Shown piece after piece: positions 8,001-17,570 of a stretch of DNA of 64,000 nt. The DNA comes from Bacillus mesophilus (GTDB taxonomy: Bacteria; Bacillota; Bacilli; Bacillales; SA4): the NCBI RefSeq assembly GCF_011008845.1, contig NZ_JAAIWM010000002.1:744001-808000 (forward strand), in the 5' to 3' direction. The position numbers and the translations under genes were made by a program. Within the stretch, counting starts at the first letter, position 1, and each line of letters starts with the position of its first letter. Under the pieces are notes generated by a model. That model worked only from the letters and a program-made list of their open reading frames with translations, was not told the origin of the DNA and did no database searches.

Positions 8001-9191
8001 TTAGAGGTCGGCTAGTCTTGATACATCTCTAGCTATCATAACTTCCTCATTTGTAGGAATGACCATTACCTTTACTGGTGAATGTGGATAACTAATAAAA
8101 GCTTCTTCCCCACGGACCTGATTTAAGGTTGGATCCCAGTAAATTCCCATAAATTCTAGTCCATTCATTACCTTTGCCCTAATGACATCACTATTTTCAC
8201 CAATGCCAGCTGTAAAAATAATAGCATCCACACCTGACATCCTTGCTGCATAGGATCCAATATATTTATGAATCCTGCCTGCAAAAACTTCTAGTGCTAA
8301 TTCAGCACGCTCATTACCCTCTGAAGCAGACTTTTCAATATCTCTTAAATCACTTGAGAATCCCGATACGCCCAAAATCCCACTTTTGTTATTTAAGATT
8401 TGAAGAACTTCATCTGCAGTTTTACCCGTTTTTTCCATAATAAACGGAATTAACGCTGGATCAATATTCCCAGAACGAGTTCCCATTGCCACACCAGCTA
8501 AAGGAGTAAACCCCATAGATGTATCAATGGATTTTCCACCTTCAATTGCTGCTATACTTGCACCGTTTCCTAGATGACATGAAATTAACCGTAGCTGTTC
8601 AATAGGTCTTCCTAAGAGCTCTGCTGCTCTCCCTGAAACGTACTTATGTGACGTACCGTGAAAGCCATATTTACGAATCCCAAATTTCTCGTAATACTCA
8701 TAAGGAAGGCTATAGAGAAATGATTTTTCAGGCATGCTCTGATGAAACGCCGTGTCAAATACAGCAACTGCAGGTACATTCGGTAACACTTCGTTAAAGG
8801 CCCTAATCCCTACTACATTGGCTGGATTATGGAGAGGAGCAAGCTCTGCTAGCTCTTCAATTTCTTGAATCACAGATTCTGTTAGGATCACACTATCAGT
8901 AAATTTCTCACCGCCATGCACTACCCTGTGTCCAATCCCATCGATTTCATTTAAACTTTCAATAATATGAAGCTTGGTAAGCTTTGACAGAAGTAGCTTT
9001 ACCGCTACAGAATGGTCCGGCAAATCCGTCATTTCTTTTATTTTTTCTCCATTGGCTACAATTGTAAATACAGATTGATCTAATCCAATTCTTTCAACAA
9101 GCCCTTTCGTTACTACCTTCTCACTAGGCATATCAAACAGCTGGAATTTTAAGGATGAACTTCCAGCATTAATGGCAATAATCTTTGACAT
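8001..9191 (-). CDS. ackA: Acetate kinase
   Basis: Converts acetyl phosphate and ADP to acetate and ATP, the last step of overflow metabolism. It has 396 aa, the usual length. The start is the ATG at 9191 ([20 protein letters not shown]) preceded by AAGGAG; the frame is open 33 bp further upstream but the homology begins here. ASKHA-fold motifs are visible: [34 protein letters not shown] and FTAGIGENS. The leader carries a 7-bp hairpin (GGAGTCA/TGACTCC, 9231-9253) with no U tract. In B. subtilis ackA is activated by CcpA, but I saw no good cre sequence close to this start. Confidence 0.97.
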   Translation of the reverse strand: MSKIIAINAGSSSLKFQLFDMPSEKVVTKGLVERIGLDQSVFTIVANGEKIKEMTDLPDHSVAVKLLLSKLTKLHIIESLNEIDGIGHRVVHGGEKFTDSVILTESVIQEIEELAELAPLHNPANVVGIRAFNEVLPNVPAVAVFDTAFHQSMPEKSFLYSLPYEYYEKFGIRKYGFHGTSHKYVSGRAAELLGRPIEQLRLISCHLGNGASIAAIEGGKSIDTSMGFTPLAGVAMGTRSGNIDPALIPFIMEKTGKTADEVLQILNNKSGILGVSGFSSDLRDIEKSASEGNERAELALEVFAGRIHKYIGSYAARMSGVDAIIFTAGIGENSDVIRAKVMNGLEFMGIYWDPTLNQVRGEEAFISYPHSPVKVMVIPTNEEVMIARDVSRLADL

Positions 9192-9325
9192 ATGTAACAG
9201 CTCCTTCTTGCTCTTTCCACACACTGAAGGGAGTCATAGTAAACCTGACTCCAATTCAATACTTATATGTTCTTCTATGTTACGTTCTTTTAAACGCCCA
9301 AAAAGGAGTTTTCCTTTCTATCATC

Positions 9326-10330
9326 CTAAACTTGTCCTTCGAATTCAGTTGCAAACCACTGATCAATTCGTTGAATCATGCCTTCCATTGCTTGTTTGTT
9401 AGAAAATGTCGGAAGTTCTGCAAGTAAAGCTTGCTTAGGTAGTTTTACATCCGGCCCCTTTTTCTGTAGGATAAAAATACTCTTGGCGTGCTCCTTCTTC
9501 TTAAACATAGTTGTTGGTAACTGAAGTAGTCCTTGGATTACACCATGCTCTTTTATAAAATCATGTAATGCTTTCGCTTGGTCCCCTTCAAACATGGAAT
9601 TAGGCACAAGAAATATAAGGTTTCCGCCGGGCTTTGTATATCTAAAACTCTGTTCGATAAATAAATGGTGTGCTAATGAGTGACCACTGTTGGATTTCAA
9701 CTGAAACTTTTGGGAATTAATATCGTCTGGATAGTAACCTACTGGTAGGTCACAAACCACTAAATCCACAGGATCAATAAACAGGTCAGCTAAAGCATCC
9801 TGATTAAAGAATTCAATTTGATGCTCTTGTAGATTAGCATTACTTAACGCAAGTTTTACTAATAGATCATCAACTTCAATCCCAAAACCTGTTACTTCTT
9901 TTCCAGGTAAATGATTAAATAAAGCTGTTAAGAGGTTGGCTGTGCCTACAGCTGGATCTAAAATAGATAGAACCTTCTTGCCAGATGTCATTTTGGAAAC
10001 TAAGTAACTAACAAACAGACTTACTGCGTCTGGGGTCATTTGATGGTGTGCTTGTGTCGCTTCCTTCATTCCCTTCAATATAGCTAATTGATAGCCCTTA
10101 CGAAGCTCTTCCTTTGACATATGAGCGAGGTCAAAAGACTCATATTCTTTCTTAAGTCGCTTTGACAAAACTTCATTATGTAAGATTTCCTCTTGTAAAA
10201 TAACCCCTTCAAACAGGTTAACACCAGTTAGATAAACGGCTTCTAAATAAGAAACTTCTAATTCCTCCTGTATTAAGCTGGCTGTTTGGTCCACCTTCGT
10301 AAACCAACTTTCCATTGTCGTCATTGTCAC
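9326..10330 (-). CDS. ytxK: Class I SAM-dependent methyltransferase YtxK
   Basis: A 334-aa protein resembling the N6-adenine DNA methyltransferase fold. The SAM motif ILDPAVGTANLLTALFNHL lies near the centre. A catalytic-loop-like CDLPVGYYPDD takes the place of the usual NPPY. No restriction gene is nearby, and in B. subtilis ytxK also sits next to ackA and tpx, so this is not a restriction-modification system. The start is GTG at 10330, 8 bp after AGGAGG; an ATG 6 bp later is possible. The C-terminus includes SMFEGDQAKALHDFI, as in the family. The substrate is unknown. Confidence 0.88.
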   Translation of the reverse strand: MTMTTMESWFTKVDQTASLIQEELEVSYLEAVYLTGVNLFEGVILQEEILHNEVLSKRLKKEYESFDLAHMSKEELRKGYQLAILKGMKEATQAHHQMTPDAVSLFVSYLVSKMTSGKKVLSILDPAVGTANLLTALFNHLPGKEVTGFGIEVDDLLVKLALSNANLQEHQIEFFNQDALADLFIDPVDLVVCDLPVGYYPDDINSQKFQLKSNSGHSLAHHLFIEQSFRYTKPGGNLIFLVPNSMFEGDQAKALHDFIKEHGVIQGLLQLPTTMFKKKEHAKSIFILQKKGPDVKLPKQALLAELPTFSNKQAMEGMIQRIDQWFATEFEGQV

Positions 10331-10373
10331 AATCTGTTCCTCCTCATTTTCCCATATGTTTTTTATATGATTG

Positions 10374-10401
10374 AAAAACGCCTCGAACTTTCGAGGCGTT
10401 G
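10374..10401 (-). terminator. Rho-independent terminator of tpx
   Basis: On the minus strand AACGCCTCGA, loop AAGT, and TCGAGGCGTT are followed by TTTC. The stem lies between tpx and ytxK. Confidence 0.85.
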
Positions 10402-10426
10402 GAAAATTTCATGTATGTAAAATCTA

Positions 10427-10927
10427 TTATTTCACTGCCTTAGCTGCTTCAATTGCTTCATCATAATTTGGGTGGGTTGTTCCTTCACTAACATACTCAA
10501 CGTACGTAATTATATCATTGCTGTCAACAACAAAAATGGCTCTTGCTAATAATCGTAGCTCTTTCATATGTACACCATATGCCTCTGCAAAAGAAAAATC
10601 ACGATGATCTGATAGCGTCTGAACATTATCAATTCCATTTGCTCCGCACCAACGTTTTTGCGCAAATGGCAAATCAGCACTAATTGTTAGAACTTTTACA
10701 TTGTCTAAACCTGAGGCTTCTTCGTTAAAACGACGTGTTTGTGCATCACACACACCTGTATCAAGGGATGGAACGACACTGATTAATCTTACTGAACCTT
10801 TAGAGTCAGAAAGAGAAACAGGAGTTAGATCATTTGCTAAAACAGTAAAATCAGGAGCCTGATCACCAATTTTTACTTCGTTACCTAACAGTGTTATTGG
10901 ATTGCCTTTAAACGTAATAGACGCCAT
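10427..10927 (-). CDS. tpx: Thiol peroxidase (atypical 2-Cys peroxiredoxin)
   Basis: Reduces hydrogen peroxide and organic peroxides using thioredoxin. It has 166 aa from the ATG at 10927 ([15 protein letters not shown]), preceded by GGGAGG; the frame extends 5 codons upstream without support. The peroxidatic cysteine is Cys60 in [14 protein letters not shown] and the resolving cysteine is Cys94 in QKRWCGANG, the pattern expected for Tpx. The protein is cytoplasmic. It has its own terminator. Confidence 0.96.
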   Translation of the reverse strand: MASITFKGNPITLLGNEVKIGDQAPDFTVLANDLTPVSLSDSKGSVRLISVVPSLDTGVCDAQTRRFNEEASGLDNVKVLTISADLPFAQKRWCGANGIDNVQTLSDHRDFSFAEAYGVHMKELRLLARAIFVVDSNDIITYVEYVSEGTTHPNYDEAIEAAKAVK

Positions 10928-11075
10928 TATAATTCCTCCCAAACTTTGATATAAGATTCATTCCCATTCTACCTACATCATCATGCTATTGCAAATAAAT
11001 TGCTGCCTGAGTTTTTATAGATATTTCAAAAACGCTGAAGCTATTAACACCATAAACTAGAAGACACAATGCATT

Positions 11076-11108
11076 AAATAAAAAAAGTTAACCTAAACGG
11101 TTAACCTT
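11076..11108 (-). terminator. Rho-independent terminator of ytfJ
   Basis: On the minus strand GTTAACC, a 5-nt loop and GGTTAAC are followed by seven T, just beyond the ytfJ stop codon. Confidence 0.8.
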
Positions 11109-11111
11109 TTG

Positions 11112-11600
11112 TTAGAAGTCCAAGGTTTGTTTTTGTTGATTTTGGCCTTGTCCGTTGTTTTGATTTTGATTTTGATTTTGTCCGCTTTGTTGATTATTGT
11201 TGTTGTTATTTTTACTAAACATCTGTTGAATCTTTTCAACTGCTTGTGGTGCTGCTTCAAGGATCTTTTCATATAGATGTGTACTTTCATCAAGGTGAAG
11301 CATTTTAACACCAGATGCATTAACAATTAGAAACGCGATTGGTGTTATCGACACACCGCCACCGCTACCTCCACCAAACGGAAGCTTCGGAGCAGACTCT
11401 TGTCCTTCTTTCTTTGAACCACTATCTATCTGAAACTCACTTCCACCAGCTGCGAAACCAAACCCAACCTTGGATACCGTTAGGATGACACTCCCATCAG
11501 GTGTTTCAACTGGATCTCCAATAATGGTGTTTACATCAATCATTTGTTTTAAACTTTGCATTGCAGTTGTCATTAAGCCTTGAATAGGATGCTCAGCCAT
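11112..11600 (-). CDS. ytfJ: GerW-family sporulation protein YtfJ
   Basis: A 162-aa protein of the GerW/YtfJ family, made in the forespore in B. subtilis and needed for normal germination. The conserved core is EHPIQGLMTTAMQSLKQMID, then VETPDGSVILTVSKVGFGFA, and the glycine-rich FGGGSGGGVSITPIAFL. The C-terminal 40 residues are low-complexity N/Q-rich (strings of Asn, then QNQNQNQN), a tail the core family does not require and likely variable between strains. It is downstream of ytfI in one direction with a 20-bp gap, suggesting an operon. Confidence 0.92.
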   Translation of the reverse strand: MAEHPIQGLMTTAMQSLKQMIDVNTIIGDPVETPDGSVILTVSKVGFGFAAGGSEFQIDSGSKKEGQESAPKLPFGGGSGGGVSITPIAFLIVNASGVKMLHLDESTHLYEKILEAAPQAVEKIQQMFSKNNNNNNQQSGQNQNQNQNNGQGQNQQKQTLDF

Positions 11601-11620
11601 ATATAGATTCCTCCCATTTA

Positions 11621-12307
11621 TTAAATTGATTTTTCACTGTTCTTTGATTTGAGAAACGAAGGTCCACCCGCAAAAGAGGGAAGCCCTCCCTTCCAGTATT
11701 TCACGATTCTCAATCCTGCTAAAATAGCATTCCCGATTCTAAATGAAAGCATACATGATAGTTTCGTATGTGAAAAAGTTTGCTGGAAAAATGGCGTTAT
11801 TGTTACAGTAGGAGAAGTTTTTAATATCATATATTGACTTAAAACCCCGATAATACTGCCTTTTATCGTCCAGCCTGCTCCCACTAACATCCCAGTCAAA
11901 GCTGCATCACCTAAACCCAGATTAGAATGCCACTCTAGTTTATGAACAGTGACTTTCTTTAGAAAGGCTCTAACAATTTTATGTAAACCAACTACATGTT
12001 CAATGATCTCTTTGATGTTCTTAAAACCATTTACCAGCTCATTTGAAGTTACATCTTTTGGTTTTTCTTGCGGTTGCCCAGTTGGACTCCCGGTCTGTAT
12101 CTCTTGCTCAAATACCACGCTATTTGAATCTTTATCAACCTTTATTAATGGTACTTTAATGGTAAATCTAAAAAACCACAAGCGGAGCATGATAGAAAGC
12201 TGATCATTATCCTGTGCATGTACATAATCAATTTTTATATGAAGTTCCGAAATAAAGATAAAGAATAATAGCATAAGGATGCCCGAAAGAATAAAGTACC
12301 AGATCAT
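11621..12307 (-). CDS. ytfI: DUF2953 domain protein YtfI
   Basis: A 228-aa protein with an N-terminal membrane anchor (WYFILSGILMLLFFIFISEL) followed by a beta-rich DUF2953 region with charged stretches. A cluster of G and hydrophobic residues near 145-170 (GLGDAALTGMLVGAGWTIKG) is typical of the family. It lies directly upstream of ytfJ, the order seen in B. subtilis, and probably acts in the same sporulation process. Its function is unknown. Confidence 0.85.
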   Translation of the reverse strand: MIWYFILSGILMLLFFIFISELHIKIDYVHAQDNDQLSIMLRLWFFRFTIKVPLIKVDKDSNSVVFEQEIQTGSPTGQPQEKPKDVTSNELVNGFKNIKEIIEHVVGLHKIVRAFLKKVTVHKLEWHSNLGLGDAALTGMLVGAGWTIKGSIIGVLSQYMILKTSPTVTITPFFQQTFSHTKLSCMLSFRIGNAILAGLRIVKYWKGGLPSFAGGPSFLKSKNSEKSI

Positions 12308-12546
12308 TCATATCACCTCACTCGCTTAACAGTATCACCCTTATTTTGAGTAATTAAACCTTTTTTTGGTAAGGTTTTTACTAGTCTTTTGAACAAGGTA
12401 CTTAACAGAGTGTGGAACAAAAAGTACATGCGCTCCGTTTTTTTACCCAACAAGAATGACCTCGAGTGTTAGCTCGCGTACACTAAATCTCTTAACAATA
12501 CTTACAGAAAAATAAAAAACCTATCTAAAAATAGATAGGTTGCGAG
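12308..12546. other. Intergenic region with yteJ terminator
   Basis: This gap holds the ytfI upstream region at its left end and the yteJ terminator at its right end. I see no ORF with a convincing ribosome-binding site and no repeat matching the other elements in this window. Confidence 0.5.
12516..12545 (-). terminator. Rho-independent terminator of yteJ
   Basis: On the minus strand AACCTATCTA and TAGATAGGTT form a perfect 10-bp stem with a 4-nt loop, followed by TTTTA. It follows the sppA-yteJ pair. Confidence 0.88.
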
Positions 12547-13041
12547 TTATTTTTCACTATATCGTTCAAGGATTACACTAGTATCAGAAAACAGATCATG
12601 TACTCCTTGATTTCTTGGTGTAAAGGCTATAACGATGAATCCCACAAAGAAGATTGTCTTGGAAATAAATTTACCAATTACCTCCCTGAATATCACTGTT
12701 GACCAACTTAAGGGTTTAGATTCAATATCTACAACCTTTAAACCAAATACCATTTTCCCTAGTGTTTGTTTAAAGAATTTGGTCATCAACACAAAATAAA
12801 TATATAGTGTTAACGCAGTAAGGATCGCAATGGGTGTAAACATATTTTCCTTCATAGTGGAGAACTCAAAATAACGAAAGACCGGATAGATTAACAGGTG
12901 ATTGATGCTAGAAACAATGATTAAGTCAAGCAAATACGCCCAAAATCTAATCCAAAATCCTGCATAATAAATCTTTTTAGACACTGTAACGATTTGATTC
13001 GTTTCTTCTAAGGTTTCTTCAGAATTGATTTGAGTATCCAT
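12547..13041 (-). CDS. yteJ: RDD-family membrane protein YteJ
   Basis: A 164-aa integral membrane protein with an RDD domain. Two or three hydrophobic segments are visible (FWAYLLDLIIVSSINHLLIYPVF, FTPIAILTALTLYIYFVLM, ISKTIFFVGFIVIAF), and the RDD-type arginine/aspartate signature is in GFWIRFWAYLLDLIIV. In B. subtilis YteJ works with SppA in resistance to lantibiotics and membrane-active agents. sppA is 11 bp upstream in the same direction, consistent with an operon. Confidence 0.9.
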   Translation of the reverse strand: MDTQINSEETLEETNQIVTVSKKIYYAGFWIRFWAYLLDLIIVSSINHLLIYPVFRYFEFSTMKENMFTPIAILTALTLYIYFVLMTKFFKQTLGKMVFGLKVVDIESKPLSWSTVIFREVIGKFISKTIFFVGFIVIAFTPRNQGVHDLFSDTSVILERYSEK

Positions 13042-13052
13042 TTTTCATCCTC

Positions 13053-14060
13053 CTATTCCTGATACAAATACATGGGTCTAGGAGCATTAGGCTGGCTTAG
13101 AAGCTTCATAAGACTTGTCATTTCAAGATCACTAGAAACCATCTTTTGAACCCCCATTGTAAGGATAGAGGAGAATCCATAAGCTGATTCGTATTGGATT
13201 ACACTAACATCTCCAAGGTCATGATCTGTCTTTAGACCTTCAATTGCATCCTCCCAATAGCCAAATTCATCAATTAAATCTAATTCAAGCGCTTGTCTTC
13301 CATCATAGATTCGCCCATCAGCAATTTCACGAACTCTGTCCTCGGGAATCTCTCTTCCTTCTGAAATGACCTTGACAAACCCGCTGTACGAATTATTAAT
13401 CATAGATTGTAATATTTCACGTTCGTCCTCTGTCATATCTCGTGCAGGATTCATAATATCCTTATAAGGACCACTCTTAACTGTTTCTAATTTAACACCG
13501 TATTTTTCTGCTAAGCCACTATAATTTAAGCTTTGGAAGATCACACCTAGTGAACCTGTTAGGGTTTCTGGACTTGCATAAATCTTATTTGCTGGAGCGG
13601 CTATATAGTACCCGCCTGAAGCCGCCATACTTCCCATAGATATGTATACTGGTTTTTTCGTTTCTTCCTGTATTTCTGTAATCCGATCGTGAATTTCAGC
13701 ACTCTCTACTACCCCACCGCCTGGTGAGTTGACTCTAATAAGAATACCTTTAATAGAGCGATCCTCGGAAGCTTGATCAAGCATTCTTAAAAATGCACGA
13801 TGATCATAGCCAGGTGCTTGGAAAATGGATGAGACATCACCAGAATCCATGATAGCTCCATTTACATCGAGTACAACAACCTTATCGAGTGAGTCACCTT
13901 CTTCTAAAACCGTCTCTACAAATTCCTCATCGGTCGGAAATAAATCCTCTGAAAATGTGGAAAAATTCCCAAATGCTAACGATGTGGCTACATTCACAAT
14001 GGCTGAAAATATAAATAACCCCACCGCAATTCCAAGGGCAATCCATCGTTTACTATTCAT
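13053..14060 (-). CDS. sppA: Signal peptide peptidase SppA
   Basis: A membrane-anchored serine protease that degrades signal peptides left in the membrane and has a role in antimicrobial-peptide resistance. It has 335 aa, the short Gram-positive form. Residues 6-30 form the N-terminal anchor. The Ser/Lys dyad is visible: Ser148 in GSMAASGGYY and Lys200 in VKSGPYKDIMNPARDM. The oxyanion-region sequence RVNSPGGGVVESAEI is also conserved. It starts MNSKRWIALGIA after a GGAGG-like site. yteJ follows. Confidence 0.95.
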   Translation of the reverse strand: MNSKRWIALGIAVGLFIFSAIVNVATSLAFGNFSTFSEDLFPTDEEFVETVLEEGDSLDKVVVLDVNGAIMDSGDVSSIFQAPGYDHRAFLRMLDQASEDRSIKGILIRVNSPGGGVVESAEIHDRITEIQEETKKPVYISMGSMAASGGYYIAAPANKIYASPETLTGSLGVIFQSLNYSGLAEKYGVKLETVKSGPYKDIMNPARDMTEDEREILQSMINNSYSGFVKVISEGREIPEDRVREIADGRIYDGRQALELDLIDEFGYWEDAIEGLKTDHDLGDVSVIQYESAYGFSSILTMGVQKMVSSDLEMTSLMKLLSQPNAPRPMYLYQE

Positions 14061-14195
14061 TAAAACGTCCTCCTAACGACAAACTAACACTAGTTTTCAT
14101 ACGATTCATGATTTTGATACACTATAATCATAATATGGTCATCACTTCTTAGCTAGTAACAAAGTTCATTCTTACATAATATGGAGGTAAAATCT

Positions 14196-15011
14196 ATGAA
14201 ATTACGTAAAAATCTTTATTTTTTCTATAAAAAAGAACCTGAACTAATCATCCATGTCAAAGAGTTTGAAGAAATCGCAAAGAGTCATGGCTTTAATGTT
14301 GTAACCAATGATCAGGAGGCTAACATTATCATTAGTATTGGCGGAGGGGACGGAACCTTTTTACAAGCTGTCCGAAAAACGGGCTTCCGTGATGATTGCC
14401 TGTACGCTGGTATTACAACTCATAGTTCATTAAGTTTATATTGTGATTTCTACATTGATGAAAAAGAAAAGATGGTCGAGGCAATGACTACAGAGGGGAT
14501 AGAGGTGAGACGATACCCTGTCTTATCAGCTTCAATTGATGATACAATCTCTTTTTACTGTCTAAACGAATTATCAATCAGATCAGCTATCATTAAGACA
14601 TTTGCAATGGATGTGTATATAGATGACCTCCATTTTGAAACGTTTAGAGGAGACGGAATGATTGTTGCTACCCCGACTGGAAGTACGGGCTATAATAAGT
14701 CAGTTGGTGGAGCAGTTGTCGATCCTATGCTGCCTTGTTTACAAGTGAGTGAGCTAGCATCCTTAAATAATAACCGTTACCGAACGTTAGGCTCTTCATT
14801 TATTTTAAGTGGTAATAGAACGTTACTATTAAAGGTTATCCAAGACGGGAATGATTATCCAATTATTGGAATGGATAATGAAGCCCTAGGAATAAGCCAT
14901 GTTGAACAAATTGTCATTCAATTAACCGATAAACGAATTAAAACCGTTAAATTAAAAGACAACTCTTACTGGGAAAAGGTAAAGAGAACTTTTTTAGCAG
15001 CTGAAGAATAG
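14196..15011 (+). CDS. NAD kinase (second isoform, PpnKB/NadF type)
   Basis: Phosphorylates NAD to NADP. It has 271 aa from the ATG at 14196; the upstream ATG at 14181 lies within the ribosome-binding site ATGGAGGT and is probably not used. Motifs are as expected: IISIGGGDGTFLQAVRK (GGDG), LNELSIRS (NE) and PTGSTGYNKSVGGAVVDP. B. subtilis has two NAD kinases, NadF and NadK; this one lies at the B. subtilis YtdI position, so it is the second type. It is transcribed divergently from sppA and ends in a strong terminator. Confidence 0.93.
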   Translation: MKLRKNLYFFYKKEPELIIHVKEFEEIAKSHGFNVVTNDQEANIIISIGGGDGTFLQAVRKTGFRDDCLYAGITTHSSLSLYCDFYIDEKEKMVEAMTTEGIEVRRYPVLSASIDDTISFYCLNELSIRSAIIKTFAMDVYIDDLHFETFRGDGMIVATPTGSTGYNKSVGGAVVDPMLPCLQVSELASLNNNRYRTLGSSFILSGNRTLLLKVIQDGNDYPIIGMDNEALGISHVEQIVIQLTDKRIKTVKLKDNSYWEKVKRTFLAAEE

Positions 15012-15047
15012 GTTGAGCTTTTATTTTCTTTATCGTTTAGTATGCAG

Positions 15048-15084
15048 AAACGCATGGATCAGAGGAAGGATCCATGCGTTTTAA
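15048..15084 (+). terminator. Rho-independent terminator of the NAD kinase gene
   Basis: AACGCATGGATC (15049-15060) and GATCCATGCGTT (15069-15080) form a 12-bp perfect stem with an 8-nt loop followed by TTTAAATTT. Confidence 0.85.
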
Positions 15085-15173
15085 ATTTGTGCTTAACTTA
15101 ATCAACTTCCAATTTAGGCTTTTCCCATTAAAATGCCTTCATTCGATCCTATTAGCTTGAGTGAAAAATCATC

Positions 15174-15356
15174 TTAAAATGGGCCATTATGGTTAATATT
15201 CGTAGGGTTATGTTTCTGAGTGTCATCTTTAATCGATTCAATGCCTTCCTTTACCTTTTTATCACTGAGTGTTTTATATCGGTCAGTTCTTCTATCCATC
15301 AAATACCCAAACACCAAAACTGATATTACACCAATTACTACTACAACCCAAAACAT
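15174..15356 (-). CDS. Small single-pass membrane protein, 60 aa
   Basis: Begins MFWVVVVIGVISVLVFGYLM, one membrane-spanning helix, followed by a hydrophilic tail (KTLSDKKVKEGIESIKDD and KHNPTNINHNG). A strong GGGGGGAG site precedes the ATG. It lies alone between the NAD kinase and the acyl-CoA synthetase. The family is not recognised; the ribosome-binding site and amphipathic design support a real membrane peptide. Confidence 0.6.
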   Translation of the reverse strand: MFWVVVVIGVISVLVFGYLMDRRTDRYKTLSDKKVKEGIESIKDDTQKHNPTNINHNGPF

Positions 15357-15491
15357 TTACTCCCCCCTAGTTGTCCCACGAATTAACTGCGGCACCATGC
15401 TTGATTCCTTCACTGCTGATTTCTTCGACCATTTCCATGTTGGACACAATACTACCACTATTTCATATCCACTTATTAATAATTTAGTTTA

Positions 15492-15520
15492 AAGAAGAGA
15501 GCAGCCTATGGCTGCTCACA
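15492..15520 (-). terminator. Rho-independent terminator of the acyl-CoA synthetase gene
   Basis: On the minus strand GAGCAGCC, a 3-nt loop and GGCTGCTC are followed by TCTTCTTT, immediately after the acyl-CoA synthetase stop. Confidence 0.8.
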
Positions 15521-15521
15521 A

Positions 15522-17096
15522 TTAGCTTAACTGTTTTTCAAGCTGTCGTAGCTCGATTCTTCTAATTTTTCCTGAAGAAGTCTTTGGAAGGTCTTCTATA
15601 AACTCTATTCTCCTTGGATACTTATATGGTGCTGTCTGAGCTTTAACATGCTCTTGAAGTTCTCTTATTAATCCCTCTTGATTTTTATCTACATGGTCTT
15701 TTAACACGACATAAGCCTTTACAATACTACCTCTTGTATCATCAGGACTCGCAACTACCGCACATTCCTTTACAAGAGGGTGCTTGACTAGTGCATCCTC
15801 TACCTCAAAGGGGCCAATTGTATAACCAGAGCTAATGATAATATCATCTGATCTACCCTCAAACCAAAAATAACCATCCTCATCTAGCCTAGCTTGATCT
15901 CCTGTTAAATAATACTCACCTCTGAACTGTTTGGCAGTTCTTTCCGGATCTTTATAGTATTTTTTAAATAGGGCGGGAGTTTCAATATGTACGGCAATAT
16001 CACCTGTTTCTCCAGGTAAAACTGGTTTTCCATCTTCATTAATTATTGCCACTGTATTTCCTGGTGTGGGCTTACCCATTGAACCTGGCTTCAATTCCAT
16101 TCCCTTTAATACACCCACTAAGAGTGTATTCTCTGTCTGCCCATACCCATCTCTTACGTCCACTTTAAAGTATTTTCTAAATGTATCAATTACTTCTCTA
16201 TTTAAAGGTTCGCCAGCAGATACCGCACTATGAAGATGTGGCAGCGTATACCGATCAAGGCCGTCAACCTTTGCCATAAGTCTATATTCGGTCGGTGTGC
16301 AACATAAGACATTTACTGAATATTTACCAAGCAGCTCTAAGTATCTTTCTGGATCAAATTTGCCATTATAGATGAATCCTGTTGCCCCAGAGCCTAGAGT
16401 AGCCAAAAATGGACTCCAAACCCACTTCTGCCATCCCGGTCCCGCTGTCGCCCATACAACGTCACCATCATGAATATCAAGCCAATTAGATGCTGATGTT
16501 CTTAGGTGTGCAAATCCCCAACCATGAGTATGTACAACACCTTTTGGATTTCCTGTTGTACCAGAGGTATAGGAAAGAAAAGCCATATCTTCACTTTTTG
16601 TTAACGCTGTTTCTAACTGCTTATTATGCTGATTGGCAAGATCTTCTAAATCTAGCCAATTGTCTACTCTTTCTCCAACAGTAAATAAGGAGATGTTCGT
16701 CGTATCGATTTCAGTAAATTGCTCTGTAAACTCATGATAGCAAATAACAGCTTTTACTTCTCCGTGATGTAGTCTGTATTCAATATCTTTCTTTCGAAGC
16801 ATTTCTGAGCCTGGTATCACGATCATCCCGCTCTTTAAAGCAGCTAGATATATTTCATAAGCCTCAATTAATCTAGGTACAATGACCAAAATAGAATCTC
16901 CCTTTTGGAGTCCATGATTTAATAAAGCGTTTCCAAATTGGTTTGCCCGTTCCATTAGCTCAAGGTATGTAACTTCTTGTGTAAGACCATCTTGATTCTC
17001 CCATTTTAATGCAACCCTTTGAGGATCACAGGAAAATTTTTCTACTTCTGCTGTAATATTGTAAGTTTCAGGTGCTAATAGCTGTTCTCGATTCAT
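15522..17096 (-). CDS. Acyl-CoA synthetase (YtcI/MbcS type)
   Basis: An ANL-superfamily enzyme that joins a carboxylic acid to CoA through an acyl-AMP intermediate. It has 524 aa from the ATG at 17096 (MNREQLLAPETYNI), preceded by GGAGG. The P-loop-like AMP motif is LSYTSGTTGNPKGVVHTHG. DGYGQTENTLLVGV and GDIAVHIETP are in the adenylate region, and the C-terminal catalytic lysine is in PKTSSGKIRRIELR. It occupies the B. subtilis ytcI position, where the product has been described as acting on branched short-chain acids; that substrate is inferred, not shown. Confidence 0.9.
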   Translation of the reverse strand: MNREQLLAPETYNITAEVEKFSCDPQRVALKWENQDGLTQEVTYLELMERANQFGNALLNHGLQKGDSILVIVPRLIEAYEIYLAALKSGMIVIPGSEMLRKKDIEYRLHHGEVKAVICYHEFTEQFTEIDTTNISLFTVGERVDNWLDLEDLANQHNKQLETALTKSEDMAFLSYTSGTTGNPKGVVHTHGWGFAHLRTSASNWLDIHDGDVVWATAGPGWQKWVWSPFLATLGSGATGFIYNGKFDPERYLELLGKYSVNVLCCTPTEYRLMAKVDGLDRYTLPHLHSAVSAGEPLNREVIDTFRKYFKVDVRDGYGQTENTLLVGVLKGMELKPGSMGKPTPGNTVAIINEDGKPVLPGETGDIAVHIETPALFKKYYKDPERTAKQFRGEYYLTGDQARLDEDGYFWFEGRSDDIIISSGYTIGPFEVEDALVKHPLVKECAVVASPDDTRGSIVKAYVVLKDHVDKNQEGLIRELQEHVKAQTAPYKYPRRIEFIEDLPKTSSGKIRRIELRQLEKQLS

Positions 17097-17230
17097 CAAA
17101 CCCCTCCTTTGACTATAATGTAATTATATCAAATTTTGGGATTATTTAGAATAAAACAATAGTAGGATATAGAATTAGAAGAGTAGTTGCGAAGTTTCAA
17201 TTTATTAAAATAAAATTTAATACAAAAATA

Positions 17231-17258
17231 AAAGGGCGGGAAAAACCCGCCCTGTAGC
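17231..17258 (-). terminator. Rho-independent terminator of the SASP gene
   Basis: On the minus strand AGGGCGGG, loop TTTTT and CCCGCCCT are followed by TTTATTTTT. Confidence 0.9.
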
Positions 17259-17277
17259 CATTTCTATTTAGTTAAAA

Positions 17278-17490
17278 TTATTGACGGAATCCACCACCAA
17301 GTTGTTGTTCAGCCATAGATACTAAACGCTTAGTGATTTCTCCTCCAACAGAACCGTTAGCACGAGAAGTTGTATCAGCTCCAAGGTTTACACCAAACTC
17401 GTTAGCAATCTCATACTTCATTTGGTCAAGAGCTTGTTGAACTCCAGGTACTAGAAGTTGGTTTGAGTTATTACTGTTGTTGTTTGCCAT
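17278..17490 (-). CDS. Alpha/beta-type small acid-soluble spore protein (SspA-like)
   Basis: A 70-aa SASP that coats spore DNA and is degraded during germination. The start is the ATG at 17490 ([20 protein letters not shown]) with GGAGGTG before it; the longer frame has no support. The signature is intact: [13 protein letters not shown], containing the GPR protease cleavage site, and [16 protein letters not shown]. The gene points to a spore-former. A sigma-G-like promoter is proposed upstream. It corresponds in position to B. subtilis sspA. Confidence 0.95.
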   Translation of the reverse strand: MANNNSNNSNQLLVPGVQQALDQMKYEIANEFGVNLGADTTSRANGSVGGEITKRLVSMAEQQLGGGFRQ

Positions 17491-17512
17491 GTGTATCACC
17501 TCCTTGTGATTA

Positions 17513-17542
17513 TAGAGTGTGATAAATCACATGGTTTCATTC
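17513..17542 (-). promoter_or_regulatory. Possible sigma-G promoter of the SASP gene
   Basis: On the minus strand GAATG (17538-17542) and CACTCTA (17513-17519) are 18 bp apart. This resembles the forespore sigma-G pattern (GHATR and CATNHTA) with one mismatch in the -10 and lies 23 bp upstream of the start. Confidence 0.4.
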
Positions 17543-17570
17543 GAAAAGTTTACTGGTAATTATTAGTTAT

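Noticed and set aside
9326..10330. Restriction-modification methyltransferase
   Set aside because: The fold is similar, but no endonuclease is nearby and its place between ackA and tpx matches the housekeeping gene ytxK.
11093..11326. Minus-strand lysine/isoleucine-rich frame inside ytfJ
   Set aside because: It is a frame-shifted reading of the ytfJ Asn/Gln-rich tail and has no start signal of its own.
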